NCBI GenBank assembly: GCA_025358435.1
Contig: JANYJQ010000145.1
Coordinates: 1 to 34,475, forward strand
Length of the DNA stretch: 34,475 nt
Direction: 5' to 3'
From: Holophagaceae bacterium
GTDB lineage: Bacteria; Acidobacteriota; Holophagae; Holophagales; Holophagaceae
Part shown: positions 22,870 to 31,640 of the stretch, one piece after another
Layout of the letters: each line of letters begins with the position of its first letter
Numbering within the stretch: the stretch's first letter is position 1
Made by a program: the position numbers and the translations under genes
Notes under the pieces: generated by a model
Told to the model about the DNA's origin: nothing
Databases searched by the model: none
The model's input: only the letters and a program-made list of their open reading frames with translations

Positions 22870-23939
22870 CAGGTTCTCCAAGACTTCGCGCGGATCGCGC
22901 CATCATTTAGTTCACCAAGTTCCCGCAGCAGCTCCTTGCTGCGCTCATCGTGGATATCAGGGGTGAGCACTTGGATTTCCGCAATGAGATCTCCCCGTTG
23001 ATCACTATTGGGAATGGGCATCCCGCGGCCCTTGAGCCGTAACTTCCCGCCGCTTTGGGTGCCTGGCGGAACCTTTATGGTGGCCGTGGATTCGGGGGTA
23101 GGGATTTCCACTTTTGCACCGAGAGCCGCTTCGCTGAAGCTTATGGGAAGTCGTAGGTTGAGATTGGCTCCCCGGCGCTCGAAGCGCGGATCGGCATCGA
23201 CCTGGACTTCCAGGAAGAAGTCTCCTGGTCCGCCGCCACGGCGACCAGCTTCGCCTTTCCCCTTCACCCGCAGCTTTGTGCCATCTTCGACCCCGGCAGG
23301 AATGGCTACGGTCACGGACTCATGTTTTGGATTTCGGCCCCGGCCCTCGCAGGCAGAACAGGCGGGAGCTTTCTTGCCTGTGCCTCCACAATCCGGACAG
23401 GTTTGGCGGGTCTTGAAGAAACCCGAACCCTGCTCAAAATGTCCGCGACCCCCGCAGGTCTGGCAGGTGCTTTTCGCGCCACCGCTTTCACCACTGCCAT
23501 GGCAGGTTTTGCATGTCTCTGTGCGATGGAGGTTCAATGTGACCTTCGTACCTGTGAATGCCTCCTTGAATGGAATGCGTACGGTGTGCGACAGGCTTTC
23601 ACCTTTCACGGGCCCAGGCCGATGACGATCGCCACCGCTGAAAAGATCTCCGAACATGCTCCCGAAATCGAATGTCTGGGAACCGCCCCCTTGGCCGAAA
23701 TCCGCGGCTGAAGGCATTCCCGACGGATCCCCGAACTGGTCGTAATTACGACGCTTCTCGGGATCGGACAAAACATTATTGGCTGCGGTCAATTCCTTGA
23801 ATTTGGCCTCGGCCTCTTTGTTGTTGGGATTCAAGTCGGGGTGGTATTTTCGGGCCAGCTTACGGTATGCCTTCTTTATTTCCTCGATCGAGGCGGTCTT
23901 GGGTACACCAAGAAGCGCATAATAATCAGGGTGGGCCAT
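22869..23939 (-). CDS. dnaJ: Chaperone DnaJ
   Basis: A 356-residue type A Hsp40 that stimulates DnaK ATPase and hands it substrates. J domain (1-70) contains HPD at 33-35; a Gly/Phe-rich section follows ([22 protein letters not shown]), then four zinc-binding CxxCxGxG repeats: [24 protein letters not shown] and CSACEGRG, and the C-terminal substrate domains ([20 protein letters not shown] ... [18 protein letters not shown]). It overlaps hspR by one base. It is not cotranscribed with dnaK by readthrough if the terminator between them works, so the region 23940-23988 must hold its promoter, though none is clear. Confidence 0.97.
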   Translation of the reverse strand: MAHPDYYALLGVPKTASIEEIKKAYRKLARKYHPDLNPNNKEAEAKFKELTAANNVLSDPEKRRNYDQFGDPSGMPSAADFGQGGGSQTFDFGSMFGDLFSGGDRHRPGPVKGESLSHTVRIPFKEAFTGTKVTLNLHRTETCKTCHGSGESGGAKSTCQTCGGRGHFEQGSGFFKTRQTCPDCGGTGKKAPACSACEGRGRNPKHESVTVAIPAGVEDGTKLRVKGKGEAGRRGGGPGDFFLEVQVDADPRFERRGANLNLRLPISFSEAALGAKVEIPTPESTATIKVPPGTQSGGKLRLKGRGMPIPNSDQRGDLIAEIQVLTPDIHDERSKELLRELGELNDGAIRAKSWRT

Positions 23940-23988
23940 GGTTTCACGCTAGCACGATTTGCGTGTTGGGGACTCAGGTTATAGGAGT

Positions 23989-24020
23989 AAAAAAAAAGAG
24001 GCCGGATGTTCTCCGGCCTC
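23989..24020 (-). terminator. Rho-independent terminator downstream of dnaK
   Basis: On the minus strand a perfect 8-bp stem GAGGCCGG / CCGGCCTC (24020-24013 and 24005-23998) with a 7-base loop is followed by nine T (23997-23989). It lies 15 bases after the dnaK stop, before dnaJ, and should separate dnaK from the dnaJ-hspR operon. Confidence 0.93.
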
Positions 24021-24035
24021 TCCTGGTTCCTCGTG

Positions 24036-25916
24036 TTAGTTCACGACTTCCGCATCAATCACGTTGTCGTCTTTCTTGGGTTCCTCGGCTGAAGGCGCCT
24101 GGCCCGGCGCCGGTGCGCCTTGCTGATAAAGGTGCTCGGCCATCTTGTGGGACTTGGTGTTGAGGTCGTCGAGAGCCTTCTTGATGCGGACGGCATCAAG
24201 GCTGCTGAGGGCGGCCTTCGCTTCGGTCACAGAGTCCTCGACCTCCTTCTTGTCGGCCTCGGGCAGCTTTTCACCACTTTCCTTAAGCAGTTTTTCCACT
24301 TGGTAAACGGTCTGATCAAGTGTGTTCTTGTCCTCGAGCAGCTTCTTCCGCTCTTCGTCCTCTGCCTTATGGGCCTCGGCTTCCTTGACCTTGGCTTCGA
24401 TGTCGTCCTTGGACAAGCCGGTGCTGCCCGTCAATGTGATGCTGGCGTCCTTGCCCGTGGCCTTGTCCTTGGCGGTGACGTGCACGATTCCGTTGGCGTC
24501 GATGTCGAAAACAACCTCGATTTGTGGCATGCCGCGCGGGGCGGGTGGAAGTCCACCCAGATGGAAGTGGCCCAGCAGTTTATTACCTTCAACCAATGGG
24601 CGCTCACCTTGGAAGACCTCGATGTCCACTCCGGGCTGGTTGTCCACGGCGGTCGTGTAGATTTCGGATTTCTTGGTGGGGATGGTGGTGTTGCGCTGGA
24701 TGATCACGCTCATCTGCCCGCCGTTGGCATTGATGCCGAGGCTGAGCGGGGTGACATCCAGAAGCAGAACGCCTTTCACGTCGCCGGCTAAAACTCCGCC
24801 CTGGACAGCCGCGCCCATGGCAACGACTTCATCGGGATTCACGCTCTTGTTTGGCTCTTTGCCAAAGATCGACTTCACAAGCTCCTGCACCTTGGGTGTA
24901 CGGGTAGATCCACCGACCAGGATCACTTCGTCAATTTCGTGATGGCGCAACTTGGCGTCGGTGATTGCGTTCTCGCAAGGGGTGCGAAGCCGCTGGATGA
25001 TGGGTTCGATCATGGCCTCGAAACGCGCCCGTGTTAGGGACTGGGTCAGGTGCTTGGGCACGCCATCCACCGCGGTGACGTAGGGCAGGCTGATCTCAGT
25101 CTGGGTGGTGGCTGAGAGCTCGACTTTCGCCCGTTCGGCGGCTTCCTTGAGGCGCTGCATGGCCTCTGGTTGCTTGCGTAAATCGATTCCTTCGGACTTC
25201 TGGAATTCCTCCACCAGCCAATCCATGATCACCTGGTCGACATTGTCTCCGCCCAGGTGGGTGTCGCCATTGGTGGACTTCACTTCCACCACGCCTTCGC
25301 TCACTTCGAGGATGGAGATGTCAAAGGTTCCACCACCGAAATCGAAGACTGCGATGGTGCCGTCCTTTTTCTTATCCATGCCATAGGCCAAAGCCGCAGC
25401 CGTGGGTTCGTTGATGATCCGCATAACCTCCAATCCTGCAATGGCACCGGCATCCTTGGTGGCTTGGCGCTGGGCGTCATTGAAGTAGGCGGGCACCGTG
25501 ATGACGGCTTGGCTGACCTTCTCGCCAAGGTAGGCTTCGGCGCTTTCCTTCATCTTGCCGAGAATGACCGCGCTGATTTCCTCGGGGGAAAGGTGCTTCC
25601 CGAGGATGCTGACAGCGCAACCGCCTTTGTCGGTGCGTTCCACGTCGTAGGGCACGAGTTTCTGTTCTTTATCCGAATCCGCATAGGGCAGACCCATGAA
25701 ACGTTTAATTGAGTAGACCGTGTTTTTGGGCTGGGCCACGGCTTGGCGTTTGGCCGCGGCGCCCACGAGCCGCTCGGTGGTTTTTGGGTTGAAACCTACG
25801 GTGCTGGGGGTGGTTTGCGAGCCTTCCGCGTTGGGAATGACTTTGGGTGCACCCCCCTCCATCACAGCGACGCAGCTGTTGGTGGTGCCTAAGTCAATAC
25901 CAATGATCTTTCCCAT
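24036..25916 (-). CDS. dnaK: Chaperone DnaK (Hsp70)
   Basis: A 626-residue Hsp70 folding chaperone with the ATPase domain (about 1-385: [59 protein letters not shown]), the linker and substrate domain ([13 protein letters not shown] ... ERPL) and a helical lid ending in an acidic tail (NVIDAEVV). Length is normal. ATG 25916 has AGAGGAGG 5 bases upstream; the ORF extending to 26018 is an artefact. It has its own promoter and terminator and lies upstream of dnaJ. No grpE gene is seen in the window. Confidence 0.99.
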   Translation of the reverse strand: MGKIIGIDLGTTNSCVAVMEGGAPKVIPNAEGSQTTPSTVGFNPKTTERLVGAAAKRQAVAQPKNTVYSIKRFMGLPYADSDKEQKLVPYDVERTDKGGCAVSILGKHLSPEEISAVILGKMKESAEAYLGEKVSQAVITVPAYFNDAQRQATKDAGAIAGLEVMRIINEPTAAALAYGMDKKKDGTIAVFDFGGGTFDISILEVSEGVVEVKSTNGDTHLGGDNVDQVIMDWLVEEFQKSEGIDLRKQPEAMQRLKEAAERAKVELSATTQTEISLPYVTAVDGVPKHLTQSLTRARFEAMIEPIIQRLRTPCENAITDAKLRHHEIDEVILVGGSTRTPKVQELVKSIFGKEPNKSVNPDEVVAMGAAVQGGVLAGDVKGVLLLDVTPLSLGINANGGQMSVIIQRNTTIPTKKSEIYTTAVDNQPGVDIEVFQGERPLVEGNKLLGHFHLGGLPPAPRGMPQIEVVFDIDANGIVHVTAKDKATGKDASITLTGSTGLSKDDIEAKVKEAEAHKAEDEERKKLLEDKNTLDQTVYQVEKLLKESGEKLPEADKKEVEDSVTEAKAALSSLDAVRIKKALDDLNTKSHKMAEHLYQQGAPAPGQAPSAEEPKKDDNVIDAEVVN

Positions 25917-25942
25917 GGGTCCTCCTCTTGATGGTTGGGCAG

Positions 25943-25994
25943 CGGGTGACAGCACCCGTAGAACCCAGTTTAAGAAAACGGGATGGGTTGTCAA
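25943..25994 (-). promoter_or_regulatory. Candidate dnaK promoter with hairpin in the 5' leader
   Basis: On the minus strand TTGACA (25994-25989) and TAAACT (25972-25967) are spaced 16 bp, a good -35 and a fair -10 for the housekeeping sigma. Just downstream, close to the expected transcription start, is a perfect 6-bp inverted repeat CGGGTG-N4-CACCCG (25943-25958), which could be a 5'-end mRNA stem or a repressor site. It lies about 27 bp before the start codon. Confidence 0.6.
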
Positions 25995-26178
25995 CAATAT
26001 CTTCATAAAGAAATTCATATTTTATTATTCAGAATCACTCAATTAAAATTTCAATTGTATCGATTTCATCCTTTACAGCATTCAATTCAGGCAAAAGGTG
26101 AGTCTGAAGTGCAATATTTGGGTTATAACAAAACAAACCGAAAAACACGGCCCATTCGCAACAGCTAGACTGGACCTC

Positions 26179-26385
26179 ATGCCCACCATCCGCCCTTGCC
26201 CGCTTTGCCGGAAACCCACTGCATGGGAAGGCAATGCATGGAAGCCTTTCTGCTCAGAGCGATGCCGCACCCTGGATCTGGGGGCTTGGAGTTCCGAAAG
26301 CTACCGGGTAGCAGACAAGGCCGAAGAAGAAATGGGTGATGGATGGAATTCTGAGCCTGGTTCTGGGGACGGGCCGGATCTATGA
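26179..26385 (+). CDS. yacG: DNA gyrase inhibitor YacG
   Basis: A 68-residue zinc protein that binds GyrB and inhibits DNA gyrase in E. coli. Four zinc cysteines are in place: CPLC (Cys7, Cys10) and FCSERC (Cys25, Cys29), followed by the typical TLDLGAW. ATG 26179 is the family start; the 27-residue extension from 26098 is a false start in the upstream AT-rich region. Divergent from dnaK with a 262-bp AT-rich intergenic region; 12 bp before exoD. Confidence 0.93.
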   Translation: MPTIRPCPLCRKPTAWEGNAWKPFCSERCRTLDLGAWSSESYRVADKAEEEMGDGWNSEPGSGDGPDL

Positions 26386-26397
26386 GCCTTTGACCAC

Positions 26398-26994
26398 ATG
26401 AGCGATCGTTCTTTTTTTGAAAAGCTTCATGCCAGGCTGGACGCGGAAGAAAGCCTGACGCTGGGCGCCTTTGTAGAAAAAGCCGGCGATCAGACGTTCG
26501 GCCTGCTGGTATTGCTGCTCTCGCTCCCGAGTTTGATCCCGGCCGTCAATGTGCCCTTGGCGCTCCTTGGAGGATTGGCCTTGATAGGACTGGGCCTCCA
26601 GATGGCGCTCGGCTCTGGAAAACCTGCCTTGCCCCCCCGCCTTCGTCGCCAGAGCCTCCATAAGGGCAAAATCAAAGAAGCCTTAGCGGCGTTTGAACGA
26701 CAACTCGACCGCCTTCCCAGCGGCCCACGGCGAGCCCTGAATCGGCGCTGGGTGGGTCTCTGGGTGGCCTGGACCGGCTTCCTGCTATTCCTTCCCGCGT
26801 GGCCACTACCCTTTGCCAACATCCTTCCAGCCGCTGTCCTATGTTTGCTGGGGGCGGCACTGATGGAAGAACGACCGCTTTGGGGCTGGTTTGGGGTTGC
26901 TGGAAGCCTTGGTGTCACCGCCTATTTCGGCTATTCCTTCGACATTGTCCTAAAGAGCCTTCACCACTTTTCAGATTGGTTTCATGCGCTTTGA
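26398..26994 (+). CDS. ExoD-family membrane protein
   Basis: A 198-residue inner-membrane protein of the ExoD family (named for exopolysaccharide synthesis in Sinorhizobium). The motif LTLGAFVEKAGDQTFGLLVLLLSLPSLIPAVN is characteristic, then hydrophobic segments at about 35-72, 118-136, 142-158 and 162-180. Family function is unproven. It lies 12 bp after yacG, and its stop lies inside the first codons of trmD (overlap of 11 bases), so translation of trmD may be coupled. Confidence 0.87.
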   Translation: MSDRSFFEKLHARLDAEESLTLGAFVEKAGDQTFGLLVLLLSLPSLIPAVNVPLALLGGLALIGLGLQMALGSGKPALPPRLRRQSLHKGKIKEALAAFERQLDRLPSGPRRALNRRWVGLWVAWTGFLLFLPAWPLPFANILPAAVLCLLGAALMEERPLWGWFGVAGSLGVTAYFGYSFDIVLKSLHHFSDWFHAL

Positions 26995-27775
26995 TGCCCT
27001 GACCCTTTTACCGGACTTCTTCGAGTTCCCCCTGCTCGGGGTGACCGGGCGTGCCTTTGGGGAACTGGGCCACGAGTTGCATACCCACAACTACCGGCCC
27101 TTTTCTGGCAATGCTTTCGGGCATGTGGATTCAGCCCCTTTCGGGGGCGGGCCAGGCATGGTGCTTCGGCCCGACGTCCTACGGGACACCCTTGCAGCGG
27201 TGCCGCGCCAGGCTTCTAGCCGCGTCGTCCACTTCAGTCCGGCGGCGCCACCACTGGACCACGCGAAAGTCCTCGAATTGACGAAAATCGATCAACTGAT
27301 TCTTGTATGCACTCGGTTTGAAGGTTTGGATCAGAGGGCGGTGGATCTCTATGTGGATGAGGAACTGCGGGTTGGGGACGCCGTGCTCAGTGGCGGCGAA
27401 CTCCCCGCGCTGTTCTTGATTGATGCTGTCTGCCGCTGGCTGCCTGGGGTTTTGGGAAACGATAGCTCAGCATCCGAGGACAGCTTCGCTCAAGGCCTTT
27501 TGGATCATGCACATTTCACGCGTCCAGCGGTTTTCGAAGGGCGCGAAGTCCCGTTGGTGCTGCAGGGCGGCAACCACGAGGCCATCCGGCTCTGGCGCCT
27601 GCGCGGAGCCATGGCGCGGACCAAGGCGTTGAGGCCCGACCTGTGGGGCAGCTATCTGGTGGAACACTTGGGAAACCTGGGCCGGGCAGAGCAGTGGTGC
27701 GCCTGGCAGGTGGAACACCCCGAGGCTTGGGACCACCCCAAACCCAAAGGATGGAAGGGGATTCGTACCAAATAG
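26984..27775 (+). CDS. trmD: tRNA (guanine-N1-)-methyltransferase, TrmD
   Basis: A 263-residue SPOUT-family enzyme that makes m1G37 in tRNAs, which keeps the reading frame. Seen: [95 protein letters not shown] with the knot loop, and [31 protein letters not shown] near the end. Standard length. The usual partners rpsP and rimM are missing upstream; exoD and yacG occupy this place, while rplS follows as normal. Confidence 0.97.
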   Translation: MRFDALTLLPDFFEFPLLGVTGRAFGELGHELHTHNYRPFSGNAFGHVDSAPFGGGPGMVLRPDVLRDTLAAVPRQASSRVVHFSPAAPPLDHAKVLELTKIDQLILVCTRFEGLDQRAVDLYVDEELRVGDAVLSGGELPALFLIDAVCRWLPGVLGNDSSASEDSFAQGLLDHAHFTRPAVFEGREVPLVLQGGNHEAIRLWRLRGAMARTKALRPDLWGSYLVEHLGNLGRAEQWCAWQVEHPEAWDHPKPKGWKGIRTK

Positions 27776-27811
27776 GCTTTCATTCCTTAATAATTTCGAT
27801 ACACTGGTGGA

Positions 27812-27826
27812 CTCCGCAATGCGGAG
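27812..27826 (+). ncRNA. Hairpin in the rplS leader
   Basis: A perfect 6-bp stem CTCCGC-AAT-GCGGAG lies at 27812-27826 in the 115-bp gap between trmD and rplS. The following bases are not T-rich, so it is not a terminator. It could be part of a leader for autogenous control by L19, which is known in some other bacteria, but the sequence does not match a leader that I recognise. Confidence 0.4.
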
Positions 27827-27890
27827 CTTTCGTGTCTCATGTCCGCTGCTTCCAAGAAGGAACTGGACCGCTGGGCCCCCTGGAGAATCC

Positions 27891-28247
27891 ATGAACATCA
27901 TCGACAAACTCGAAGCTAGCCTTATCCGGAAAGACCTTCCGAAGTTTGCGCCGGGCGACACAGTGAAGGTCCACGTGAAGGTGAAGGAGGGCGAGAAAGA
28001 GCGCATCCAGATCTTTCAAGGGTTGGTGATCGGCATCAAAGGCGGTGGCATGCGCACCAGCTTCACAGTCCGCAAGATCTCCAGCGGAGTGGGCGTCGAG
28101 CGCGTCTTCCCGCTGAACAGCCCCACCGTTGACAAGCTGGAGGTCATTCGCAGTGGCAAGGTGCGCCGCGCCAAGCTCTACTTCCTGCGGGCCAAACTCG
28201 GCAAAGCCGGGCGCCTCAAGGAACGTCAGCACCACGCTGCCGAATAA
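27891..28247 (+). CDS. rplS: 50S ribosomal protein L19
   Basis: A 118-residue ribosomal protein at the interface of the subunits. All family features are present: [30 protein letters not shown], the [55 protein letters not shown] core. GGAG lies 6 bases upstream of ATG 27891; the in-frame extension to 27807 is not supported. It follows trmD by 115 bp and has its own strong terminator. Confidence 0.98.
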   Translation: MNIIDKLEASLIRKDLPKFAPGDTVKVHVKVKEGEKERIQIFQGLVIGIKGGGMRTSFTVRKISSGVGVERVFPLNSPTVDKLEVIRSGKVRRAKLYFLRAKLGKAGRLKERQHHAAE

Positions 28248-28265
28248 TAGGACTGGCAACTTTGA

Positions 28266-28296
28266 AACGCCCCCTTCTTTTCGGGGCGTTTTTTTT
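28266..28296 (+). terminator. Rho-independent terminator of rplS
   Basis: A perfect 8-bp stem AACGCCCC / GGGGCGTT (28266-28273 and 28283-28290) with a 9-base loop is followed by a run of T from 28289 to 28296. It lies 18 bases after the rplS stop. Confidence 0.95.
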
Positions 28297-28370
28297 ATTT
28301 GAACTCTTGTCCATTTCCGGCCATTCCTAGATAGCGGCCGCCTGATGCGGTCTTGATCTTTGGAGCCGTC

Positions 28371-28958
28371 ATGCGTCCCTTCAATGTTCGATTTTCACGT
28401 GTACTGCTGGTCCTGGTGGGATCCGTCGCGGTGCTTCAAGCTCAGGATGTGCGCTATGGCCTCCAGGCCCATGGAAACCTCCCCATGGGCGATTTGAAGG
28501 AGGCCGCCGATAGCAAGGCCGGCTTTGGTGGTGGCGCTCATATGACCATTGATTTCGGAGATGGCCATATGTTGCGGCCCCGCCTGGATTACGTGGTCTA
28601 CCCGGAAAACAAAGCCTTCGGGGGTGCAGCCTCTGTGAAGTCCAAAGTGAATGACGCCTCGCTGGGACTCGATTACATCTACGATTTCGGCGGTAAGGAT
28701 GGTGGCTTCTATCTCACGGCCGGGCTCGCTTGGCATCGGTGGAAGGCCGAGTATGACTACGCTGTTCTGGTCGGAGGCATCACAGTAAGCAACCGTACCA
28801 GCAGTACCAGCAGCAAGGCCGGCGCGGCGGCTGGGGCAGGATTCAACTTCAATCCCAGCTTCGGCGTCGAAGCCCGCTACGTGGCCACGAAATTCCAGCA
28901 GGGCACCGCAGATCGAACCGCTGGGGCGGTGCAAGTGGCCGCTTTGTACCGTTTCTGA
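28371..28958 (+). CDS. Small outer-membrane beta-barrel protein
   Basis: A 195-residue protein with a signal peptide (about 1-24; cleavage after VLQAQ region) and alternating strands ending in a C-terminal Phe (VAALYRF), the usual outer-membrane barrel end. Strands such as GLQAHGNLPMGDL, GAHMTIDFGDGHMLRPRLDYVVY, LGLDYIYDFGG and GFYLTAGLAWHRWKAEY fit an 8-strand OmpA/OmpW-like barrel. ATG 28371 has GGAG 6 bases upstream; the TTG 28353 is not supported. Single gene between two terminators. Function unknown. Confidence 0.85.
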   Translation: MRPFNVRFSRVLLVLVGSVAVLQAQDVRYGLQAHGNLPMGDLKEAADSKAGFGGGAHMTIDFGDGHMLRPRLDYVVYPENKAFGGAASVKSKVNDASLGLDYIYDFGGKDGGFYLTAGLAWHRWKAEYDYAVLVGGITVSNRTSSTSSKAGAAAGAGFNFNPSFGVEARYVATKFQQGTADRTAGAVQVAALYRF

Positions 28959-28971
28959 ACCAGGCCGATAC

Positions 28972-29003
28972 AAGAAAAAGGCCCCGATCGGGGCCTTTTT
29001 CTT
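28972..29003. terminator. Bidirectional Rho-independent terminator, perfect palindrome
   Basis: The 32 bases AAGAAAAAGGCCCC-GATC-GGGGCCTTTTTCTT are a perfect palindrome with an A-run and a T-run at opposite ends, so it can terminate both the beta-barrel gene (+) and ubiD (-). The first bases of the palindrome overlap the ubiD stop codon TAA (29004-29002). Confidence 0.93.
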
Positions 29004-30471
29004 ATAGTCCGTATTCGTTCCAGCGCATCGTTATTTTCTCCAGCAGCTCACCGGGAAAGACCAGATCCCGTGGCCACTCGCGTTTGAATCCATCAAATGG
29101 TTTGTTCTTGCGCGTGGCGTCGATGCCCACCTTGCTGCCGAAGGCGAAGCGGTCCGAGGAATGGTCCAGCACGTCCAGCGGGCCCTCGGTGAAGAGCATG
29201 TCTCGGCGGGGGTCCACATTGCTGGTGATGCGAAAAAGAACCTCATTCATGTCGTGGGGATCGATGTCTTCGTCTACCACCACCACGCATTTGCTGAACA
29301 TGATCTGGCCGGTACCCCAGATGGCGCTCATCACCTTTTGCGCATGGCCTGGATACTCCTTCTTCAGGGAGACGATGACCAGGTTGTGGAAGCCGCCCGC
29401 GGCGGGCAGGTGCATATCGCGGATTTCAGGAAGGACCATACGGAGCAGGGGCAGGAAGATACGTTCGGTGGCCAAGCCCAGGTAGGCGTCTTCCTGCGGT
29501 GGGCGGCCCACGATCGTGGCGGGATAAACGGCGTTCTGACGCATGGTGATGGCTTCCACATGCAGCACCGGATAGTCATCCGCCAGGGAGTAGTAGCCCG
29601 TGTGATCGCCGAAGGGGCCTTCAGTGCGCAGTTCGCGGGGATTCACATAGCCCTCGATGATGATCTCGGAATCGGCCGGAACTTCCAGATCGTTGGTGAT
29701 GCACTTCACCATCTCGATGCCGCTCCCGCGTAGGAACCCCGCGAACATCAGCTCTGAAAGAAAGGGTGGCAAGGGTGCCGTAGCGCAGTAAGTCAGGTTC
29801 GGGTCGCCACCAAAGCTCACGGCCACGGGCATCTTTTCCGTGTCGTCGTAGCCGTGGCGGTTGCGCGCGCCATCGTGATGAAGCTGCGTGTGAAAACCGA
29901 GGGTCCGGTCATCAAATACTTGCAGGCGGTACAGGCCCACGTTGCGGTGGCCAGTCTCTTTGTTGCGGGTGTGGCTCAAGCCCAACGTGATGAAGGGCCC
30001 ACCATCTTCGGGCCAGGTGGTGAGCACCGGCAGCCTTGAAAGTTGCACCTCGGCGCCCTGCAGCACAATTTCCTGGCAGCTGCCTTTGCGAACGGATTTC
30101 GGCATCCAATTACCAACCTCCGCGAGCATGGGAAGCTTGGCCAGCTTGTCAAAGAAGCCCAAGCCTGGCTTGGGCATGGCCTCCTGGATGAGCTTTTCGA
30201 TCCTGTCCGCGATGGCATCCAGGCCGCGTTCTTCCTTGTCAACGCCCAGGGCCATGGCCATGCACTTGTACGAACCATAGGCATTCATCACCACTGGCAT
30301 GGAGTGACTCTTGGGTCTTTCGAAGAGCAGGGCCCTGCCCCCGCCCGGTTGTTTGGAAACGCGATCCGCGATGGCGCCCATCTCCAGGAAGGGATCCACC
30401 TCCACGGGAATGCGGTGTAGTTCCCCGGCGGATTCAAGCTGTTGGAGGAAGGTCTGAAAATCGTGATTCAT
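29002..30471 (-). CDS. UbiD-family prenylated-FMN decarboxylase
   Basis: A 489-residue enzyme of the UbiD family, which needs prenylated FMN to decarboxylate aromatic or alpha,beta-unsaturated acids; the usual roles are quinone biosynthesis or aromatic degradation. Seen: GGGRALLFERPKSH near the start, FITLGLSHTRNKETGHRNVGLYRLQVFDD, TRHGYDDTEKMPVAVSFGGDP, EIIIEGYVNPRELRTEGPFGDHTGYYS (conserved catalytic block) and KEYPGHAQKVMSAIWG. ATG 30471 is chosen because it gives the length and start of UbiD (E. coli 497 aa); the longer 515-aa frame to 30549 lacks support. No ubiX is nearby. Menaquinone synthesis is a reasonable but unproved role. Confidence 0.92.
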   Translation of the reverse strand: MNHDFQTFLQQLESAGELHRIPVEVDPFLEMGAIADRVSKQPGGGRALLFERPKSHSMPVVMNAYGSYKCMAMALGVDKEERGLDAIADRIEKLIQEAMPKPGLGFFDKLAKLPMLAEVGNWMPKSVRKGSCQEIVLQGAEVQLSRLPVLTTWPEDGGPFITLGLSHTRNKETGHRNVGLYRLQVFDDRTLGFHTQLHHDGARNRHGYDDTEKMPVAVSFGGDPNLTYCATAPLPPFLSELMFAGFLRGSGIEMVKCITNDLEVPADSEIIIEGYVNPRELRTEGPFGDHTGYYSLADDYPVLHVEAITMRQNAVYPATIVGRPPQEDAYLGLATERIFLPLLRMVLPEIRDMHLPAAGGFHNLVIVSLKKEYPGHAQKVMSAIWGTGQIMFSKCVVVVDEDIDPHDMNEVLFRITSNVDPRRDMLFTEGPLDVLDHSSDRFAFGSKVGIDATRKNKPFDGFKREWPRDLVFPGELLEKITMRWNEYGL

Positions 30472-30629
30472 CAAGAGTCCCATATGGATGGGGCGCAGCG
30501 CCCTGGAGGGAAGGTTGCCCAAAAGAGCGGCGACTCCATTGGACATCATCCCATCCCCGTTGGTACTCCGATACAGGCCCTCCGTGCGAAACCCTGGACT
30601 GATTGGGCCTGTGGCTGGATGCTGCTTCC

Positions 30630-31640
30630 ATGGCCTATTCTGCCAGCCAACGCCACAGCTACATTCGCGAGCACCCTCTGCGGTGGGCCCTTCAAGCCGT
30701 TAGCGTTGGCGCGCTCGCCGGCATGGGCGTCGGGTTTTTCTTGGGGGCGCACAGTCCCCTCGATTTTGCGATGAATGCGCTCGTTGGAACCATTTTCAGC
30801 AGCGTGATGTGGGCGGGCTTCGACATCCTCCACAGTCCCTTTGAATCCTATAAAAGTGGCTGGTCTCCAGAGCGTGTGGGCCTCATGTCCATCCTGTGGA
30901 TGCTGTTGCTCTATGGGGTCCTGCTCCTGGTAGCGGTGGGCCTGATCCGCCTTCTGACGGGATTGAACCTGCTCGGGAACCGCAGCGCTCTCGTGTTCAC
31001 TGTGCTGGTGGGCTTGGCGGTATCGGGGTTCATCGCCACCAAGGAAACCATCTCGGCGCACGTGGCGACGGAGCGAAGATTAGTGCAGGCCGAGGCCCGG
31101 GCCAGTTTCCTGAGCCTTCAAGCCCAGATTCAACCCCATACCCTTTTCAATGCGCTGAATACGATCGCCGCCCTCATCCCCGAAGACCCGCGCCGAGCCG
31201 AGGAGGCAACCGAACGGTTATCGGCCCTGCTTCGCCGAATCCTAGGCGCCCTGGAACAACCCGTCTGGAGCTTGCAGGAGGAATTCGCGCTCCTGGAACA
31301 CCTGCTGCGCTTGGAGGCCCTGCGCTTCGGCGAACGCCTCAACTACCAGCTCATTTTGGAGCCCGCCATGGCCGAGCAGCAGATCCAGCCTCTGCTCTTG
31401 CTGCCCCTGGTGGAAAACAGCCTCAAGCATGGCTTCAGGCCGAAAGTCGAGGCGTGCCATCTCACGGTGCGGGCCGAGGGGGGGTACATCCGAATCGAGG
31501 ATGACGGAGTTGGCCGGGCGGAGGGGGCCCCCGATGGCGTGGGCCTGCGCACCGTGCGTGAGCGGTTGGAGGCTTCTGGGGGTTCGCTGCATTGGCTTCC
31601 GGCGGAGGAGGGTTGCGCCCTGGAGGTGAGGCTTTCATGA
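30630..31640 (+). CDS. LytS/YehU-type sensor histidine kinase
   Basis: A 336-residue membrane kinase. Four hydrophobic segments span about 17-40, 46-62, 84-110 and 118-136, followed by the His_kinase (PF06580) domain with LQAQIQPHTLFNALNTI, where His170 is the phospho-acceptor (PHfLFN is usual; Thr replaces Phe here), and an ATPase domain: LLLPLVENSLKHGF, then IEDDGVGRAEGAPDGVGLRTVRERLEASGG. No extracellular sensory domain is seen; the signal probably comes via the membrane. ATG 30630 lacks a strong ribosome site. Its stop overlaps the regulator start (ATGA), so the pair is coupled. Confidence 0.93.
   Translation: MAYSASQRHSYIREHPLRWALQAVSVGALAGMGVGFFLGAHSPLDFAMNALVGTIFSSVMWAGFDILHSPFESYKSGWSPERVGLMSILWMLLLYGVLLLVAVGLIRLLTGLNLLGNRSALVFTVLVGLAVSGFIATKETISAHVATERRLVQAEARASFLSLQAQIQPHTLFNALNTIAALIPEDPRRAEEATERLSALLRRILGALEQPVWSLQEEFALLEHLLRLEALRFGERLNYQLILEPAMAEQQIQPLLLLPLVENSLKHGFRPKVEACHLTVRAEGGYIRIEDDGVGRAEGAPDGVGLRTVRERLEASGGSLHWLPAEEGCALEVRLS

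Noticed and set aside
23940-23988. CIRCE or HAIR operator before dnaJ
   Set aside because: A short CACG-N5-CGTG repeat and a CCTGAGTCCCC string are present, but neither matches CIRCE or HAIR.
26098-26178. N-terminal extension of yacG
   Set aside because: The region is AT-rich promoter DNA and YacG proteins start just before the first CxxC, at ATG 26179.
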